64,000 bases of DNA, from contig JAHHIF010000007.1 in the NCBI GenBank assembly GCA_019358875.1, positions 62,001 to 126,000 on the forward strand, in the 5' to 3' direction. Made by a program: the position numbers and the translations under genes. This document shows, in pieces, positions 14,971 to 23,733 of the stretch; the first letter of the stretch is position 1, and every line of letters starts with the position of its first letter. Below the pieces are notes generated by a model that was not told where the DNA came from, did not search any database, and saw only the letters and a program-made list of their open reading frames with translations. This DNA is from Symplocastrum torsivum CPER-KK1. Lineage in GTDB: Bacteria > Cyanobacteriota > Cyanobacteriia > Cyanobacteriales > Coleofasciculaceae.

Positions 14971-16368
14971 TTACAGGAAGCTATCTGTGACCCAAGATAA
15001 CTGAGGTCCTGTGATATGCGAAAGTACGATAGGTTCTGCTTTTACCAAAGGCTCAAGGCAGGGTTGCTGTCCTTCACGGCAGACAGTGTAGTTCGTTAAG
15101 GCTCGGTTTTTCAAGGTCTTGAGAAGCTCAATGCGGACGGCTGAATCTAATCCAGTGTCAGGGGCAGTTGTTAGCGAACCTGCCCGCTTCCTACGGAAAT
15201 AGCAGTAGTCGGGAATATTAACAATTCTTGCTACTAATGCGGCACGCAACAAAAACTCGGTATCGCCGCCAAAGCGTAAACCTGTCGCAAATCCGCCGAG
15301 GCGCTGTACCAAGTCCCGTGCAACTAAACTACTTGGGTGAAGTAGAGGATGCCCTGGTTTTTCGGCTAACGCAGCATTGACATCAAGGGGATAAACTACG
15401 GGGTTGAGCTTAGATTCTTCTTCAAAAACTCGTAATTCCTGTGTGCCAACCAACTCAGCGCCACTCACCTCAGCCGTGTGCAACAGCTTGTAAAGGCGAT
15501 CGCTTGTTGACCAGTCGTCAGCGTCTTGAAATAGATAGGCATCGTAGTTGGTATCATCAATGACTTGCTGGATTAGTCTATACGGTCCAACTTGATGAGG
15601 TGCTGTTAAAAGCGTGACACTGGGGAATTCCTCAACGATGGTGACAGGTGGCTTACCAGAACCATCATCAATTACGACAATTCCTTCCGGGAGTCGTGTC
15701 TGAGTCACTAACGAGCGAAGGCACCGATGCAGCCAGGTTTCACAGCGGTAATGAGGCACGAGAGCGAGAACTGTGGCAGTGGCTGTTAACGGTACAGGTG
15801 AACCGCTTTTTTGCTTGGGCAACTCTGACTCACTCCCAGATATTGCACCCCACCGGAACGGGATGTTACTTCTTTCTAGGGCTAGAGCTACCTCTAAAAC
15901 TGTCCAATTGTCTAGTTCGTTAAGTTGTGGCAAGACAGACTGGACAATACTACGCGACGCAATCCAAGCAACAGCATCAACAGGCATTTCTTTTGCCGTT
16001 TCCTTAGGTAAATCAGCGTCTGGTAGCCAAGGGGTTAGGAAATTGAACTCAACTGAGGAAATATCCGGTAGCCGTAAGCTTGAGGTGACTCCACGAGGGA
16101 TGTAACCAATGAAGTCAGTTTGTAAAGTTTTGATGAATTCTGAGAGATTGACTCTCGTCGCTACTCTTTGTAGAGAAGCATTCGAGTAAAGTTTTCCAGA
16201 TATTGTGAAATCATATTTAGGCACTTCTTGCTGATCAGAAATGACTAACAGTCGAGCAATGTCAATCTGTCCAGCTTCGTGTAAAGTTTCAATTCGCTCA
16301 AGCGTCCTCTGCTCATCGACTGTCTCATCAAGGATAAGTCCAATTGTCAATTTTGTTGGGACTGCCAT
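14971..16368 (-). CDS. Family 2 glycosyltransferase with an N-terminal extension
   Basis: The catalytic GT2 domain spans roughly residues 200-420: TVLALVPHYRCETWLHRCLRSL, VVIDDGSGKPPVTIVEEFP, the DXD-type motif FQDADDWS and FGGDTEFLLRAALVARI. The first ~190 residues (starting MAVPTKLTIGLILDETVDEQ) form a separate domain that I do not recognise, making the protein (465 aa) longer than a simple GT2. It is 58 bp upstream of the next GT2 gene on the same strand, so an operon is likely. Confidence 0.8.
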   Translation of the reverse strand: MAVPTKLTIGLILDETVDEQRTLERIETLHEAGQIDIARLLVISDQQEVPKYDFTISGKLYSNASLQRVATRVNLSEFIKTLQTDFIGYIPRGVTSSLRLPDISSVEFNFLTPWLPDADLPKETAKEMPVDAVAWIASRSIVQSVLPQLNELDNWTVLEVALALERSNIPFRWGAISGSESELPKQKSGSPVPLTATATVLALVPHYRCETWLHRCLRSLVTQTRLPEGIVVIDDGSGKPPVTIVEEFPSVTLLTAPHQVGPYRLIQQVIDDTNYDAYLFQDADDWSTSDRLYKLLHTAEVSGAELVGTQELRVFEEESKLNPVVYPLDVNAALAEKPGHPLLHPSSLVARDLVQRLGGFATGLRFGGDTEFLLRAALVARIVNIPDYCYFRRKRAGSLTTAPDTGLDSAVRIELLKTLKNRALTNYTVCREGQQPCLEPLVKAEPIVLSHITGPQLSWVTDSFL

Positions 16369-16956
16369 GGTATTTTGGAAGGCATTTGAGTCGAAGAATT
16401 TGATTATTGAACTAATTTAGGGGGTAAGAGCCATTACACTGACCAAAATTTTGAGTTACCATCTAGCTTTTTGTTCTCACTCCCGAACGAGGCAATGGCG
16501 AAGCGATTGGATGGAGCTTATAAGCTGGCTTTACCCCCTACCTCATTTTTCCCCTCGTCTCTAGCTAGTGAAAGAGGTCTTGCTGGGTAATCTAAAGGAG
16601 AGGGGAATTCTACTGCTTAGCATGAGCAAGTATCATAAACGTGCATTACAGCAATAGTCTTGAATAAATTGATGAGGAACCCACTCTTGGATGAGATCAG
16701 AGATATTCAAAGTCGCTCCGTTGTGTTGATGTTTTTCTACTGAAAAACACGGGAGGAGAGCAACTTATGAATGATTTCTCACAACTTGATGTTTAAACCC
16801 ATCACTCTATTTTTCTCTCTTCCAGAAATTTTAGGAAGGCGATCGCCTTTAAAGTCTGTAAGGAAAATTCAAACATGATTGGCAGACAGGAGGCTAGCCT
16901 GGATAAACAATCCCAATAACCTCAGCAAGTATCTACCCAGATGGCAACCTCAAGTT
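16369..16956. other. Intergenic region between divergent glycosyltransferase genes
   Basis: Holds the promoters of both sides. A hairpin GTTTTTC-TACT-GAAAAAC (about 16729-16746) precedes a strong ribosome-binding site GGAGGAG and a nine-codon frame beginning ATGAATGATTTC and ending GTTTAA. A TTG-started extension of the GT4 gene from 16879 is possible but lacks family support. Nothing else is recognised. Confidence 0.4.
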
Positions 16957-18186
16957 ATGCACATTCTGATTTATTCCTATAATTACCATCCTGAACCCAT
17001 TGGGATTGCTCCCCTAGTTACAGAACTGGCAGAAGGTTTGGTCAAAAAAGGACACACAGTTCGCGTTGTTACTGGTATGCCTAACTACCCGCAACGTCGG
17101 ATTTATGAAGGATATCGAGGGAAGTTGTACCTTACCGAACTCACTAACGGGGTTGCTATTCAACGGAGTTATGTTTGGGTTCGCCCTAAGCCAAGTTTAC
17201 TGGATCGATTATTACTAGAAACTAGCTTCGTTGTTACAAGCTTTGTCCATGCGCTCAGGGGTAAGCGTCCAGATGTCATTTTTACCACTGCACCACCCTT
17301 GCCAGTTGCCGTTCCTGCTGCCCTGTTGGGATGGATACACCGCACTCCTATTGTTCTCAATCTCCAAGACATCTTGCCAGATGCCGCTGTTCACGTTGGC
17401 TTACTAAAAAACCCAAAGCTGATTCGCATCTTTGAAGCGTTGGAAAAGTTTGCATATCGGACAGCGACCAAGATAACTGTCATTGCAGACGACTTTGTTG
17501 ACCACTTGCTCAAGAAGGATGTACCCGCTCAAAAAATTGTGCAAATTCCCAACTGGGTTGATGTCAATTTCATTCGACCGTTACCGAAAGAAAATAACGG
17601 TTTCCGTGCTGCTCATCAGCTTACTGATAAATTCGTTGCGCTTTACTCCGGCAACATTGCGCTAACCCAAGGACTAGAAACTGTTATTGAAGCAGCGACT
17701 CGCTTGCTTGATGTTCCTGATATTGCCATTGTGATTGTTGGTGAAGAACACGCTTTACAGCGATTGCGAAATTACTGTGAAACCTGTGGCGCGACCAACG
17801 TTACCTTACTGCCGCTACAACCTCGCGAAACACTTCCGGAAATGCTGGCAGCAGCGGATGTGGGATTGGTGGTTCAAAAGCAAAATGTGCTTTGCTTTAA
17901 TATGCCTTCTAAGATTCAAGTTCTGCTAGCCAGTGGTCGAGCGCTTGTTGCTTCGGTTCCTGCGACTGGCACAGCTGCCAGAGCCATTCAACAAAGTGGC
18001 GGTGGAATTGTTGTTCCGCCTGAAGACCCAGATGCCTTAGCTGCAAAAATTCTGGAGTTGTATCACAATCCTGACAAAGTAAAAGTGCTGGGTGAGAAGG
18101 GTAGGCAGTATGCCCTTGAGAACTATACGTTTGAGCAAGCTCTCAACCAGTATGAAGAACTCTTTGCCGCCATTCAAAAGCCATAA
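16957..18186 (+). CDS. GT4 glycosyltransferase, WcaI-like
   Basis: GT-B fold enzyme of about 409 residues resembling colanic-acid glycosyltransferase WcaI. It starts MHILIYSYNYHPEPIGIAP, has the N-domain stretch PDVIFTTAPPLPVAVPAALL, VLNLQDILPDAAV, the linker VIADDFVDHLLKKDVPAQKI, then ALYSGNIALTQGLETVIEAA, and the donor-binding C-terminal domain LPEMLAAADVGLVVQK plus GGGIVVPPEDPDALAAKIL. ATG 16957 matches the usual N terminus; no clear Shine-Dalgarno is seen. It is divergent from the GT2 genes and probably part of the same exopolysaccharide function. Confidence 0.85.
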   Translation: MHILIYSYNYHPEPIGIAPLVTELAEGLVKKGHTVRVVTGMPNYPQRRIYEGYRGKLYLTELTNGVAIQRSYVWVRPKPSLLDRLLLETSFVVTSFVHALRGKRPDVIFTTAPPLPVAVPAALLGWIHRTPIVLNLQDILPDAAVHVGLLKNPKLIRIFEALEKFAYRTATKITVIADDFVDHLLKKDVPAQKIVQIPNWVDVNFIRPLPKENNGFRAAHQLTDKFVALYSGNIALTQGLETVIEAATRLLDVPDIAIVIVGEEHALQRLRNYCETCGATNVTLLPLQPRETLPEMLAAADVGLVVQKQNVLCFNMPSKIQVLLASGRALVASVPATGTAARAIQQSGGGIVVPPEDPDALAAKILELYHNPDKVKVLGEKGRQYALENYTFEQALNQYEELFAAIQKP

Positions 18187-18424
18187 GCTAAAATAGAAAC
18201 ATTGAGCATGGTTTCATTTTTGTCGGTGCAAAAGGTGTTACCACCAGATAACAAGGAGAAAGCACCATGTATGACTGCAAGTAGCAGCCTTGCTTGAGAA
18301 TAGGCGAGGGGAGTTGGCGTTGTTTGCCATCAGGCAGCACGTTAATCAAAGGATTTCTTGGGAATCCCTGCTGCTGCAAGCAGATTGCAGAGTTGTAACG
18401 TTGCCATTAGGAGTTTTTAATGTA

Positions 18425-19039
18425 ATGCGTGATCAGGTCTTAACCTGGTTAGCAGATAACGTTCCTGCTTCTCGGCTTCAGCATATTCTGGGTGTTGAGC
18501 AGATGTCCATTGAACTCGCTGGGCATTACCATCTTAATGTTGAGAAGGCAGCTCAAGCCGGATTAATGCACGACTTGGCTAAGTACTTTAGCAAGAGTGT
18601 ACTGCTAGAAATGGCGAGGAACAATTGCCTCGAAGTAGACCCCGTATGTGAAGCCACTCCTCATCTATTGCACGCAGATGTCAGTGCGATTGTCGCCAAA
18701 GACAGATTCGGCGTACAAGATGAAGAGGTACTGCAAGCGATCGCACTTCACACCTTGGGATGTCCCGGCATGAGTGACTTATCGTGCGTTGTATTTATCG
18801 CTGATACTCTGGAACTTGGTCGTGGTAATACACCGGAGTTGGAAGAATTACGAAGAATTAGTCGGCAAGGCCTTTATAAATCAGTCTGGCTAACCTGCGA
18901 CTATTCTTTAAAATTCCTGCTTAATAGCCGCTGTTTGATTCATCCCCGCACGATCTTGACTCGAAATTGGGCATTGGCAATGTCGTCAAGCCAAAAAACG
19001 CAATCAAAAGACCATCCAGCAGACACCGTAACAGCTTAA
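18425..19039 (+). CDS. yqeK: HD-domain Ap4A hydrolase YqeK
   Basis: Cytoplasmic HD phosphohydrolase that symmetrically cleaves diadenosine tetraphosphate. Metal ligands: His in SRLQHILGVE, GHYH, the HD pair in AGLMHDLAKYF, HLLHADVSA, and IALHTLGCPGMSDL followed by IADTLELGR. I use ATG 18425 (AGGAG upstream; 204 aa, normal length) rather than the long TTG extension from 18290. The C-terminal ~20 residues are polar and variable. It precedes rsfS, an arrangement conserved in many bacteria. Confidence 0.85.
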   Translation: MRDQVLTWLADNVPASRLQHILGVEQMSIELAGHYHLNVEKAAQAGLMHDLAKYFSKSVLLEMARNNCLEVDPVCEATPHLLHADVSAIVAKDRFGVQDEEVLQAIALHTLGCPGMSDLSCVVFIADTLELGRGNTPELEELRRISRQGLYKSVWLTCDYSLKFLLNSRCLIHPRTILTRNWALAMSSSQKTQSKDHPADTVTA

Positions 19040-19233
19040 ATCGTGTGGTGAAGCTTGAAGTCATAAACCGAATAGTAACGCGATCTCTTTGGGATCAGCT
19101 TGGATTGCTTGTACAGCAGCAGCACAACTGTTGCACTGAAACTATGAGATTCGAGGTAGTGCGATCGCTGTAGCCTTCGAGTTCATTGTTGATAAATGTT
19201 TGTCTTGTGCGTGAACAAGGAAATTCAGATTTG

Positions 19234-19656
19234 ATGAGAGAACAATTAAAAATGCCTTCTACTTTAATCGCAACGGATGCCCAAAAACAAGATTTGAGCC
19301 GAGAGCTAGCCATAACTATTGCTCAGGCAGCAGATGATCGCAAGGCAGAGGATATTGTTATCCTCAAGGTGTCAGAAGTGTCTTATCTGGCAGATTACTT
19401 TGTGATTGTCACAGGTTTTTCTAAAGCGCAGGTAAGAGCAATCTCGCAGTCAATTGAACAGAAGGTAGAAGATGTCTGGCAGCGGCTACCTCTGAGGGCA
19501 GAAGGACAAGCTGAAGGAAGCTGGTTACTTCAGGACTACGGTGAGGTGATTGTCCACATCTTGCTGCCTCAAGAGCGGGAGTTTTATAATCTGGAAGCGT
19601 TCTGGGGACACGCCGAACAAATCGAATTCCAGGTTTCCCAACCGCTAAGTGACTAA
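19234..19656 (+). CDS. rsfS: Ribosome silencing factor RsfS
   Basis: RsfS/YbeB/Iojap protein, which binds uL14 on the 50S subunit and blocks subunit joining in starvation. Typical sequence: [73 protein letters not shown] and [14 protein letters not shown] 19234 has AAGGAAA upstream; an internal ATG at 19252 is an alternative. It follows yqeK by ~195 bp and is 4 bp from the CGLD27 gene, so these probably form one transcript. Confidence 0.9.
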   Translation: MREQLKMPSTLIATDAQKQDLSRELAITIAQAADDRKAEDIVILKVSEVSYLADYFVIVTGFSKAQVRAISQSIEQKVEDVWQRLPLRAEGQAEGSWLLQDYGEVIVHILLPQEREFYNLEAFWGHAEQIEFQVSQPLSD

Positions 19657-19660
19657 AAAT

Positions 19661-20161
19661 ATGATGGAATCTCCTGCTGCTGTCTGTCCGGTTCCAACTG
19701 AGCAACAACCGATTAATGAGTATCAGGCACTAAGGGACTCTTGGTTCTTTAGCTGGGTAACTCTGGACTTGCGAGTTTATGTGACAAAGCTCGCTTGGGT
19801 ATGGGGCTGGAGTTGGCTTATCGCCGGGCCGTTGGCAGCAGCGAGTTTTGCACCGAAGAAGTACATATTGCAGTTTATGCTTTGTGGTGCGGCTGGAGCA
19901 GGAGTGTTTGTCGCGTTGATCATACTGCGGCTCTATTTAGGGTGGTCGTATGTACGCGATCGCCTTTTACGCGAGACAATATTTTATGAGGAGTCGGGTT
20001 GGTATGATGGTCAAACCTGGACAAAGCCACCAGAAGTTCTGACACGCGATCGCCTAATTGTCTCTTATCAAGTTCAGCCGATTTTACAACGTCTCAAACG
20101 GACGTTCTCAATCCTTGTTCTATTTGTCTTCGGTGGTAGCCTAATTTGGAATTTCTTATAA
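19661..20161 (+). CDS. CGLD27 family membrane protein (DUF1230)
   Basis: Conserved in cyanobacteria, algae and plants. Begins near MMESPAAVCPVPTEQQPINE; family hallmark PVPxEQxPxNEYQ is present, followed by SWFFSWVTLDLRVYVTKLAW, two central membrane helices (SWLIAGPLAAASFAP and LQFMLCGAAGAGVFVALIILRLYLGWSY split by a loop), the YEESGWYDGQTWTKPPEVL motif and a C-terminal helix. The plant homologue has been tied to iron homeostasis in chloroplasts; the biochemical role is unknown. It starts 4 bp after rsfS (an overlapping GTG at 19649 is an alternative). Confidence 0.85.
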   Translation: MMESPAAVCPVPTEQQPINEYQALRDSWFFSWVTLDLRVYVTKLAWVWGWSWLIAGPLAAASFAPKKYILQFMLCGAAGAGVFVALIILRLYLGWSYVRDRLLRETIFYEESGWYDGQTWTKPPEVLTRDRLIVSYQVQPILQRLKRTFSILVLFVFGGSLIWNFL

Positions 20162-20201
20162 ACTCAATCGAGTCAGTTAAGGCAAAGTTTATGCTGCTGA
20201 C

Positions 20202-21200
20202 ATGGCAATTATTGTGTCCCCTTCTCGTGTTAGAGTCTTACGCATGACAAGGGGAAATCGTTTTCAAGCACCAGTTATAGAAGTTCGCCTCCTGCGGGAA
20301 GGGCTTGTTGAATCGACACATCGCGTCCAAGCTGTCGTCAGTGACGTTCGAGGACGGGTTCTTTCTGTTGCAGGTAATTCAGAAACAGCGACATTTGTTC
20401 GCTCGTCTCTTAAACCGTTTCAGGCGCTAGCAATTACAACGACTGGCACCCTGGAACGGTACAGCCTGAACGACCGTGATTTGGCAATTATCTGTAGTTC
20501 TCATCACGGGACAATTGAACAAGCACGACAGGTTTTTAATATCCTTTGGCGCTGTGATGTAGATTCATCAGCACTACAATGTCCAACGCCAGAAGGGAAG
20601 CAAAGTCCCTTACAACACAACTGCTCTGGTAAACACGCCGGGATGCTAGCTGTCTGCCAGCAACGGCAGTGGCCACTGAATAATTATTTGCAGTACAACC
20701 ATCCTGTCCAAAAGCTAGTTTTGACCCAAGTTGCTGAGTTGATGAAGATGCCGGGAGAAGAGTTTATTCGTGCTCGTGATGACTGCGGCGCACCAACTTA
20801 TCTCATGCAACTCCGTCAAATGGCATCTTTGTACGCCCAACTAGCTTCTGGTGACAATTTGGCAATGGAGCGGATTGTTCGCGCTATGACCCATCACCCA
20901 GACATGATAGCCGGAGAAGGTGCATTTGATACTACGCTCATGCGGTTGTCTGAAGGTGAACTTGTGAGTAAAGCTGGAGCAGAAGGAGTTCAGTGCATTG
21001 GTCGTGTTGGGGAAGGCTTAGGTCTAGCCATTAAGGTAATGGATGGCGCACATCGAGCAAAATACGCTGTTGCTATTCATCTACTCAAGCAGTTGGGCTG
21101 GATTAGCCCTACAGTATCAGAAACGTTGTCAGAAACGTTTATGAAACTGAGCAGTTTCAAGCGGTTAGAGGTGGTGGGCGAACTCTCCATGCTGTATTAA
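20202..21200 (+). CDS. Asparaginase, AsnA-II (rhizobial) type
   Basis: Member of the thermolabile rhizobial-type asparaginase family (Pfam Asparaginase_II), hydrolysing L-Asn to Asp and ammonia. Family blocks: LREGLVESTHRVQAVVSD, FVRSSLKPFQALA with the catalytic Ser/Lys pair, ICSSHHGTIEQ, QCPTPEGKQSPLQHNCSGKHAGML, DDCGAPTYLM, MTHHPDMIAGEGAFDT and SKAGAEGVQCIG. These proteins use a serine-lysine mechanism unlike the Thr-dependent type II enzymes. Length 332 aa is normal. Either ATG 20202 or ATG 20244 (MTRGNRFQAP) could be the start. Confidence 0.88.
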   Translation: MAIIVSPSRVRVLRMTRGNRFQAPVIEVRLLREGLVESTHRVQAVVSDVRGRVLSVAGNSETATFVRSSLKPFQALAITTTGTLERYSLNDRDLAIICSSHHGTIEQARQVFNILWRCDVDSSALQCPTPEGKQSPLQHNCSGKHAGMLAVCQQRQWPLNNYLQYNHPVQKLVLTQVAELMKMPGEEFIRARDDCGAPTYLMQLRQMASLYAQLASGDNLAMERIVRAMTHHPDMIAGEGAFDTTLMRLSEGELVSKAGAEGVQCIGRVGEGLGLAIKVMDGAHRAKYAVAIHLLKQLGWISPTVSETLSETFMKLSSFKRLEVVGELSMLY

Positions 21201-21275
21201 GGACGTTATCAAGCACGGCGCAAACCAGACAGGCTAATCTTTTTGCCCTTTCTCCTGCCAATCTCTAATTTTTAG

Positions 21276-21305
21276 TTGTCACATTTTCAAATTAAGAGTT
21301 ATACT
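21276..21305 (+). promoter_or_regulatory. Promoter of tRNA-fMet
   Basis: TTGTCA (21276-21281), an 18-bp spacer, then TATACT (21300-21305). Transcription would start about 5 bases before the mature tRNA 5' end at 21317. Confidence 0.6.
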
Positions 21306-21316
21306 AGAAAAAGCGA

Positions 21317-21393
<77 letters not shown>

Positions 21394-21398
21394 AATAA

Positions 21399-21440
21399 AA
21401 AGAAGCCCTGTAAGTGTTAAAGCTTGTGGGGCTTTCTTGT
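21399..21440 (+). terminator. Terminator after tRNA-fMet
   Basis: AGAAGCCC pairs with GGGCTTTCT across a ~19-base loop, followed by a T-rich tail (TTTCTTGTTGG). Confidence 0.6.
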
Positions 21441-21485
21441 TGGATTGTGTTGCTGTAAGTTTCCTTGACAAGTTGATGAGCAGTT

Positions 21486-21722
21486 CTAGCTTTTGTAGTA
21501 GCGATAACCTACAGACAGAGCAGTAGCGATCGCAATTCCCGGTAAGGTAATAAAGACGGCTAAGGGAGAGCGTAACCAGTTCGCTTGTTCGTAGCGTTCC
21601 TGATAGGAATCAGAATTCCTTAGTGAACAGGGTTGAGCCGAACTCGCTGAACTCAACAAAACACCAGTAGCAATTGTAGTGGTAGATAGGAGAGCGGCTA
21701 AAGCCAATTTCCGTTTGATCAT
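21486..21722 (-). CDS. Small exported or membrane protein, unknown
   Basis: 78 residues from ATG 21722 (GGAG 9 bases upstream). N-terminal signal-like segment KLALAALLSTTTIATGVLLSS with a possible cut after ASSA, then PCSLRNSDSYQERYEQANWLR and a C-terminal hydrophobic helix (PLAVFITLPGIAIATALSVG) ending YRYYKS. The layout suggests an exported small protein held in the membrane. No family recognised. Isolated between the tRNA and a Uma2 gene. Confidence 0.55.
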   Translation of the reverse strand: MIKRKLALAALLSTTTIATGVLLSSASSAQPCSLRNSDSYQERYEQANWLRSPLAVFITLPGIAIATALSVGYRYYKS

Positions 21723-21901
21723 TGTTGACTGCTCCAACTTGTTTTAGTTCAGGTATAACCTATGCGCTAAGCCTAGAGAGCATGACACAGAGCAGCTATC
21801 AAGCATAAGTTTCATCAATTCTAATCGAAACCCCTAAATTCGGTGAATGTCTCTCCTTAAGGGGTCAATGTAGGATTAGCTTCTCTTGAGGCAACTGTTC
21901 C

Positions 21902-22630
21902 TCACAACTGCGGCTCAATTCCTGCTGCTCGTAACTGTGCTATCAACGCTTCAGCACGTTGCCGTTCCTGTTCAGCACGTTGTCGTTCCTGTTCAACTAA
22001 TTCTATTCCCCACGGCAACATTTGCCCATTTTCATTCCACCAACGCAACCAGTAACCCGTTCGGTTGCTCTTTGTTCCCTGCCATACACCAAGAAATAGA
22101 TTTAGTGCCTCAATTTTATAGTGATTTTCCGCATTAGGCTGTTGCAGGTCATAACGCCCAGAATTATTTAGCTGATAAACTTCTAGCACTCCTTGTTTTG
22201 GCTCAAAAATCGCGTATTGCGGTACTTGCAACACTTGCTCGTAAAAAAACCACTTACCGGGTGGATAAGTCGGTTTAATAGAATATTCGCTTCCCTCTGT
22301 CTCCGAGAGAAACTCCATCACGATTCCCGGAATTTCCCCTTGTAGCTGTGGCGTATAACTACGACGAACTTCGTCTCGTACAACCCCAATTTGAGGCACG
22401 TACATCCAATCAGGCGCTTTAACAACGATTTTGCCATCTAATGTGGCACAGACACCATAGTTAGTGCTGACTAACACATCTTCTTGCAACCGCCCTGCTT
22501 GCTCTAAACTATCACTCAATGCGGCTGCTAATGCAGGCTGATCTATATTGTCCACTGGGTCATTGGGTAAGAGAAAATCATCAGGTAGCTTCTCCCAAGT
22601 GATTTTATAACTGGCTGTAGCGATTGGCAT
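21902..22630 (-). CDS. Uma2 family (DUF820) nuclease-fold protein
   Basis: 242 residues. Uma2 proteins share the PD-(D/E)XK restriction-endonuclease fold and are greatly expanded in cyanobacteria; their substrates are unknown. Core signs: VKAPDWMYVPQIGVVRDEVRRSYTP, the strand GIVMEFLSETEG, KWFFYEQVLQVPQYAIFEP and the tryptophan-rich end GYWLRWWNENGQML. The C-terminal tail is a short coiled coil with a tandem QERQRAE repeat ending AQLRAAGIEPQL. Two further Uma2 genes flank clpB at 29923 and 33753. No adjacent partner gene. Confidence 0.85.
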   Translation of the reverse strand: MPIATASYKITWEKLPDDFLLPNDPVDNIDQPALAAALSDSLEQAGRLQEDVLVSTNYGVCATLDGKIVVKAPDWMYVPQIGVVRDEVRRSYTPQLQGEIPGIVMEFLSETEGSEYSIKPTYPPGKWFFYEQVLQVPQYAIFEPKQGVLEVYQLNNSGRYDLQQPNAENHYKIEALNLFLGVWQGTKSNRTGYWLRWWNENGQMLPWGIELVEQERQRAEQERQRAEALIAQLRAAGIEPQL

Positions 22631-22770
22631 AGCGCATCTTCATCCCTATTTATGAGCCTTAAGGGAATTGTAGATAAATTAAGAGAGCGATCGCTTTTAT
22701 TCGGTGCGTCCTCTGTAGGCTAAATAAAACTGTTTAAAACCTTTAGCTAAAAAGCTTTCAAGTTTTCAGT

Positions 22771-23730
22771 TTATGTTGGAGCGCTCACAGTAGGAAGATG
22801 GCGACCAACATAACCGATAATAATCTTTCCTGGTAGTACATCTGGAAAGAAATGAATCCGCCAGTTGCATAACCTCAGTTTGACGTGCCAATCAAACAGA
22901 CGCTCCTTACCATCAAGACAACGAAAGGTTCGTTGCTTGCCGTATTTATTGAGGGTCGGTTGACTTTCACGAGAAACTTCGATTAAGTAGCCTTCCAGAC
23001 TGAAAGTACCAGCATTCCAATTTTTACAGTAGTTCTCAAGCTCAAACAATGCTTTGACAACAGGTTGTAGCTCCAGGTTTCCAGCACGGATGCTTTTCAG
23101 TTGCTTAGCAACAGACTCGCAGAATTCCAAACTAGGAAGCAACTCATCTTTACGATTCCACAGATCTAACCCGTCATTCACTTTGGTTCGGATAGTGTTT
23201 TTTATCCAATCAGCGTGTTCCAGAACATGGTTGCTACAACTGGCGTGGATAATCTCCACTAGTTCATCAATGAAGTTCTCATTTTCATCAAGTCGTGTGA
23301 CTTCCAACTCTAAGCGACTGAGATACCATTGTTCCTGCGATCGCAAGCTCAGGGCGAGGGCATTTAGCAAAAGAGCATGACCAAGTCCACTTGCTTGCAC
23401 TCCCTGGTGCTTAAAGTCAGACAAATCAACCCTGTTCTCAATCTCTGGATCTACAACATCCGTCAAGAGGGGAGCTTTGGTTATCAGAGTCTTAAAGAAA
23501 AGACGAGTCTCTCGATCTACCTCACCGTCATTGCGCCAGCGAACCAGAGGGTAGTCAGGTGCAAGGAGAGTACTCTGAAAGTCGATCTGAGTGCGAATGA
23601 CCTTTTTCACGCCGTGGGCAGTTGCTGTACGCACAGTGCTGATTAAGTCTGACATCCATTGTCGCGCTGTTTGAATATCAGGAGCGGGAGTTCGCAGGGA
23701 GAGTTCATTCAACACCATCTCAAGATCCAT
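22771..23730 (-). CDS. Third gene of the DUF262/DUF3696 operon, unknown
   Basis: 319 residues, starts MDLEMVLNELSLRTPAPD only 3 bp after the ATPase stop, so it is translated from the same mRNA. The N-terminal two thirds is helical. The C-terminal ~70 residues look like a compact beta domain: KQRTFRCLDGKERLFDWH, LRLCNWRIHFFPD, KIIIGYVGRHLPT. That ending, with a strand then IGYVGRHL, superficially recalls RelE/ParE-like toxins or small nucleases, but I cannot assign it. Position suggests the effector or sensor subunit of a three-part system. Confidence 0.7.
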   Translation of the reverse strand: MDLEMVLNELSLRTPAPDIQTARQWMSDLISTVRTATAHGVKKVIRTQIDFQSTLLAPDYPLVRWRNDGEVDRETRLFFKTLITKAPLLTDVVDPEIENRVDLSDFKHQGVQASGLGHALLLNALALSLRSQEQWYLSRLELEVTRLDENENFIDELVEIIHASCSNHVLEHADWIKNTIRTKVNDGLDLWNRKDELLPSLEFCESVAKQLKSIRAGNLELQPVVKALFELENYCKNWNAGTFSLEGYLIEVSRESQPTLNKYGKQRTFRCLDGKERLFDWHVKLRLCNWRIHFFPDVLPGKIIIGYVGRHLPTVSAPT

Positions 23731-23733
23731 TTA

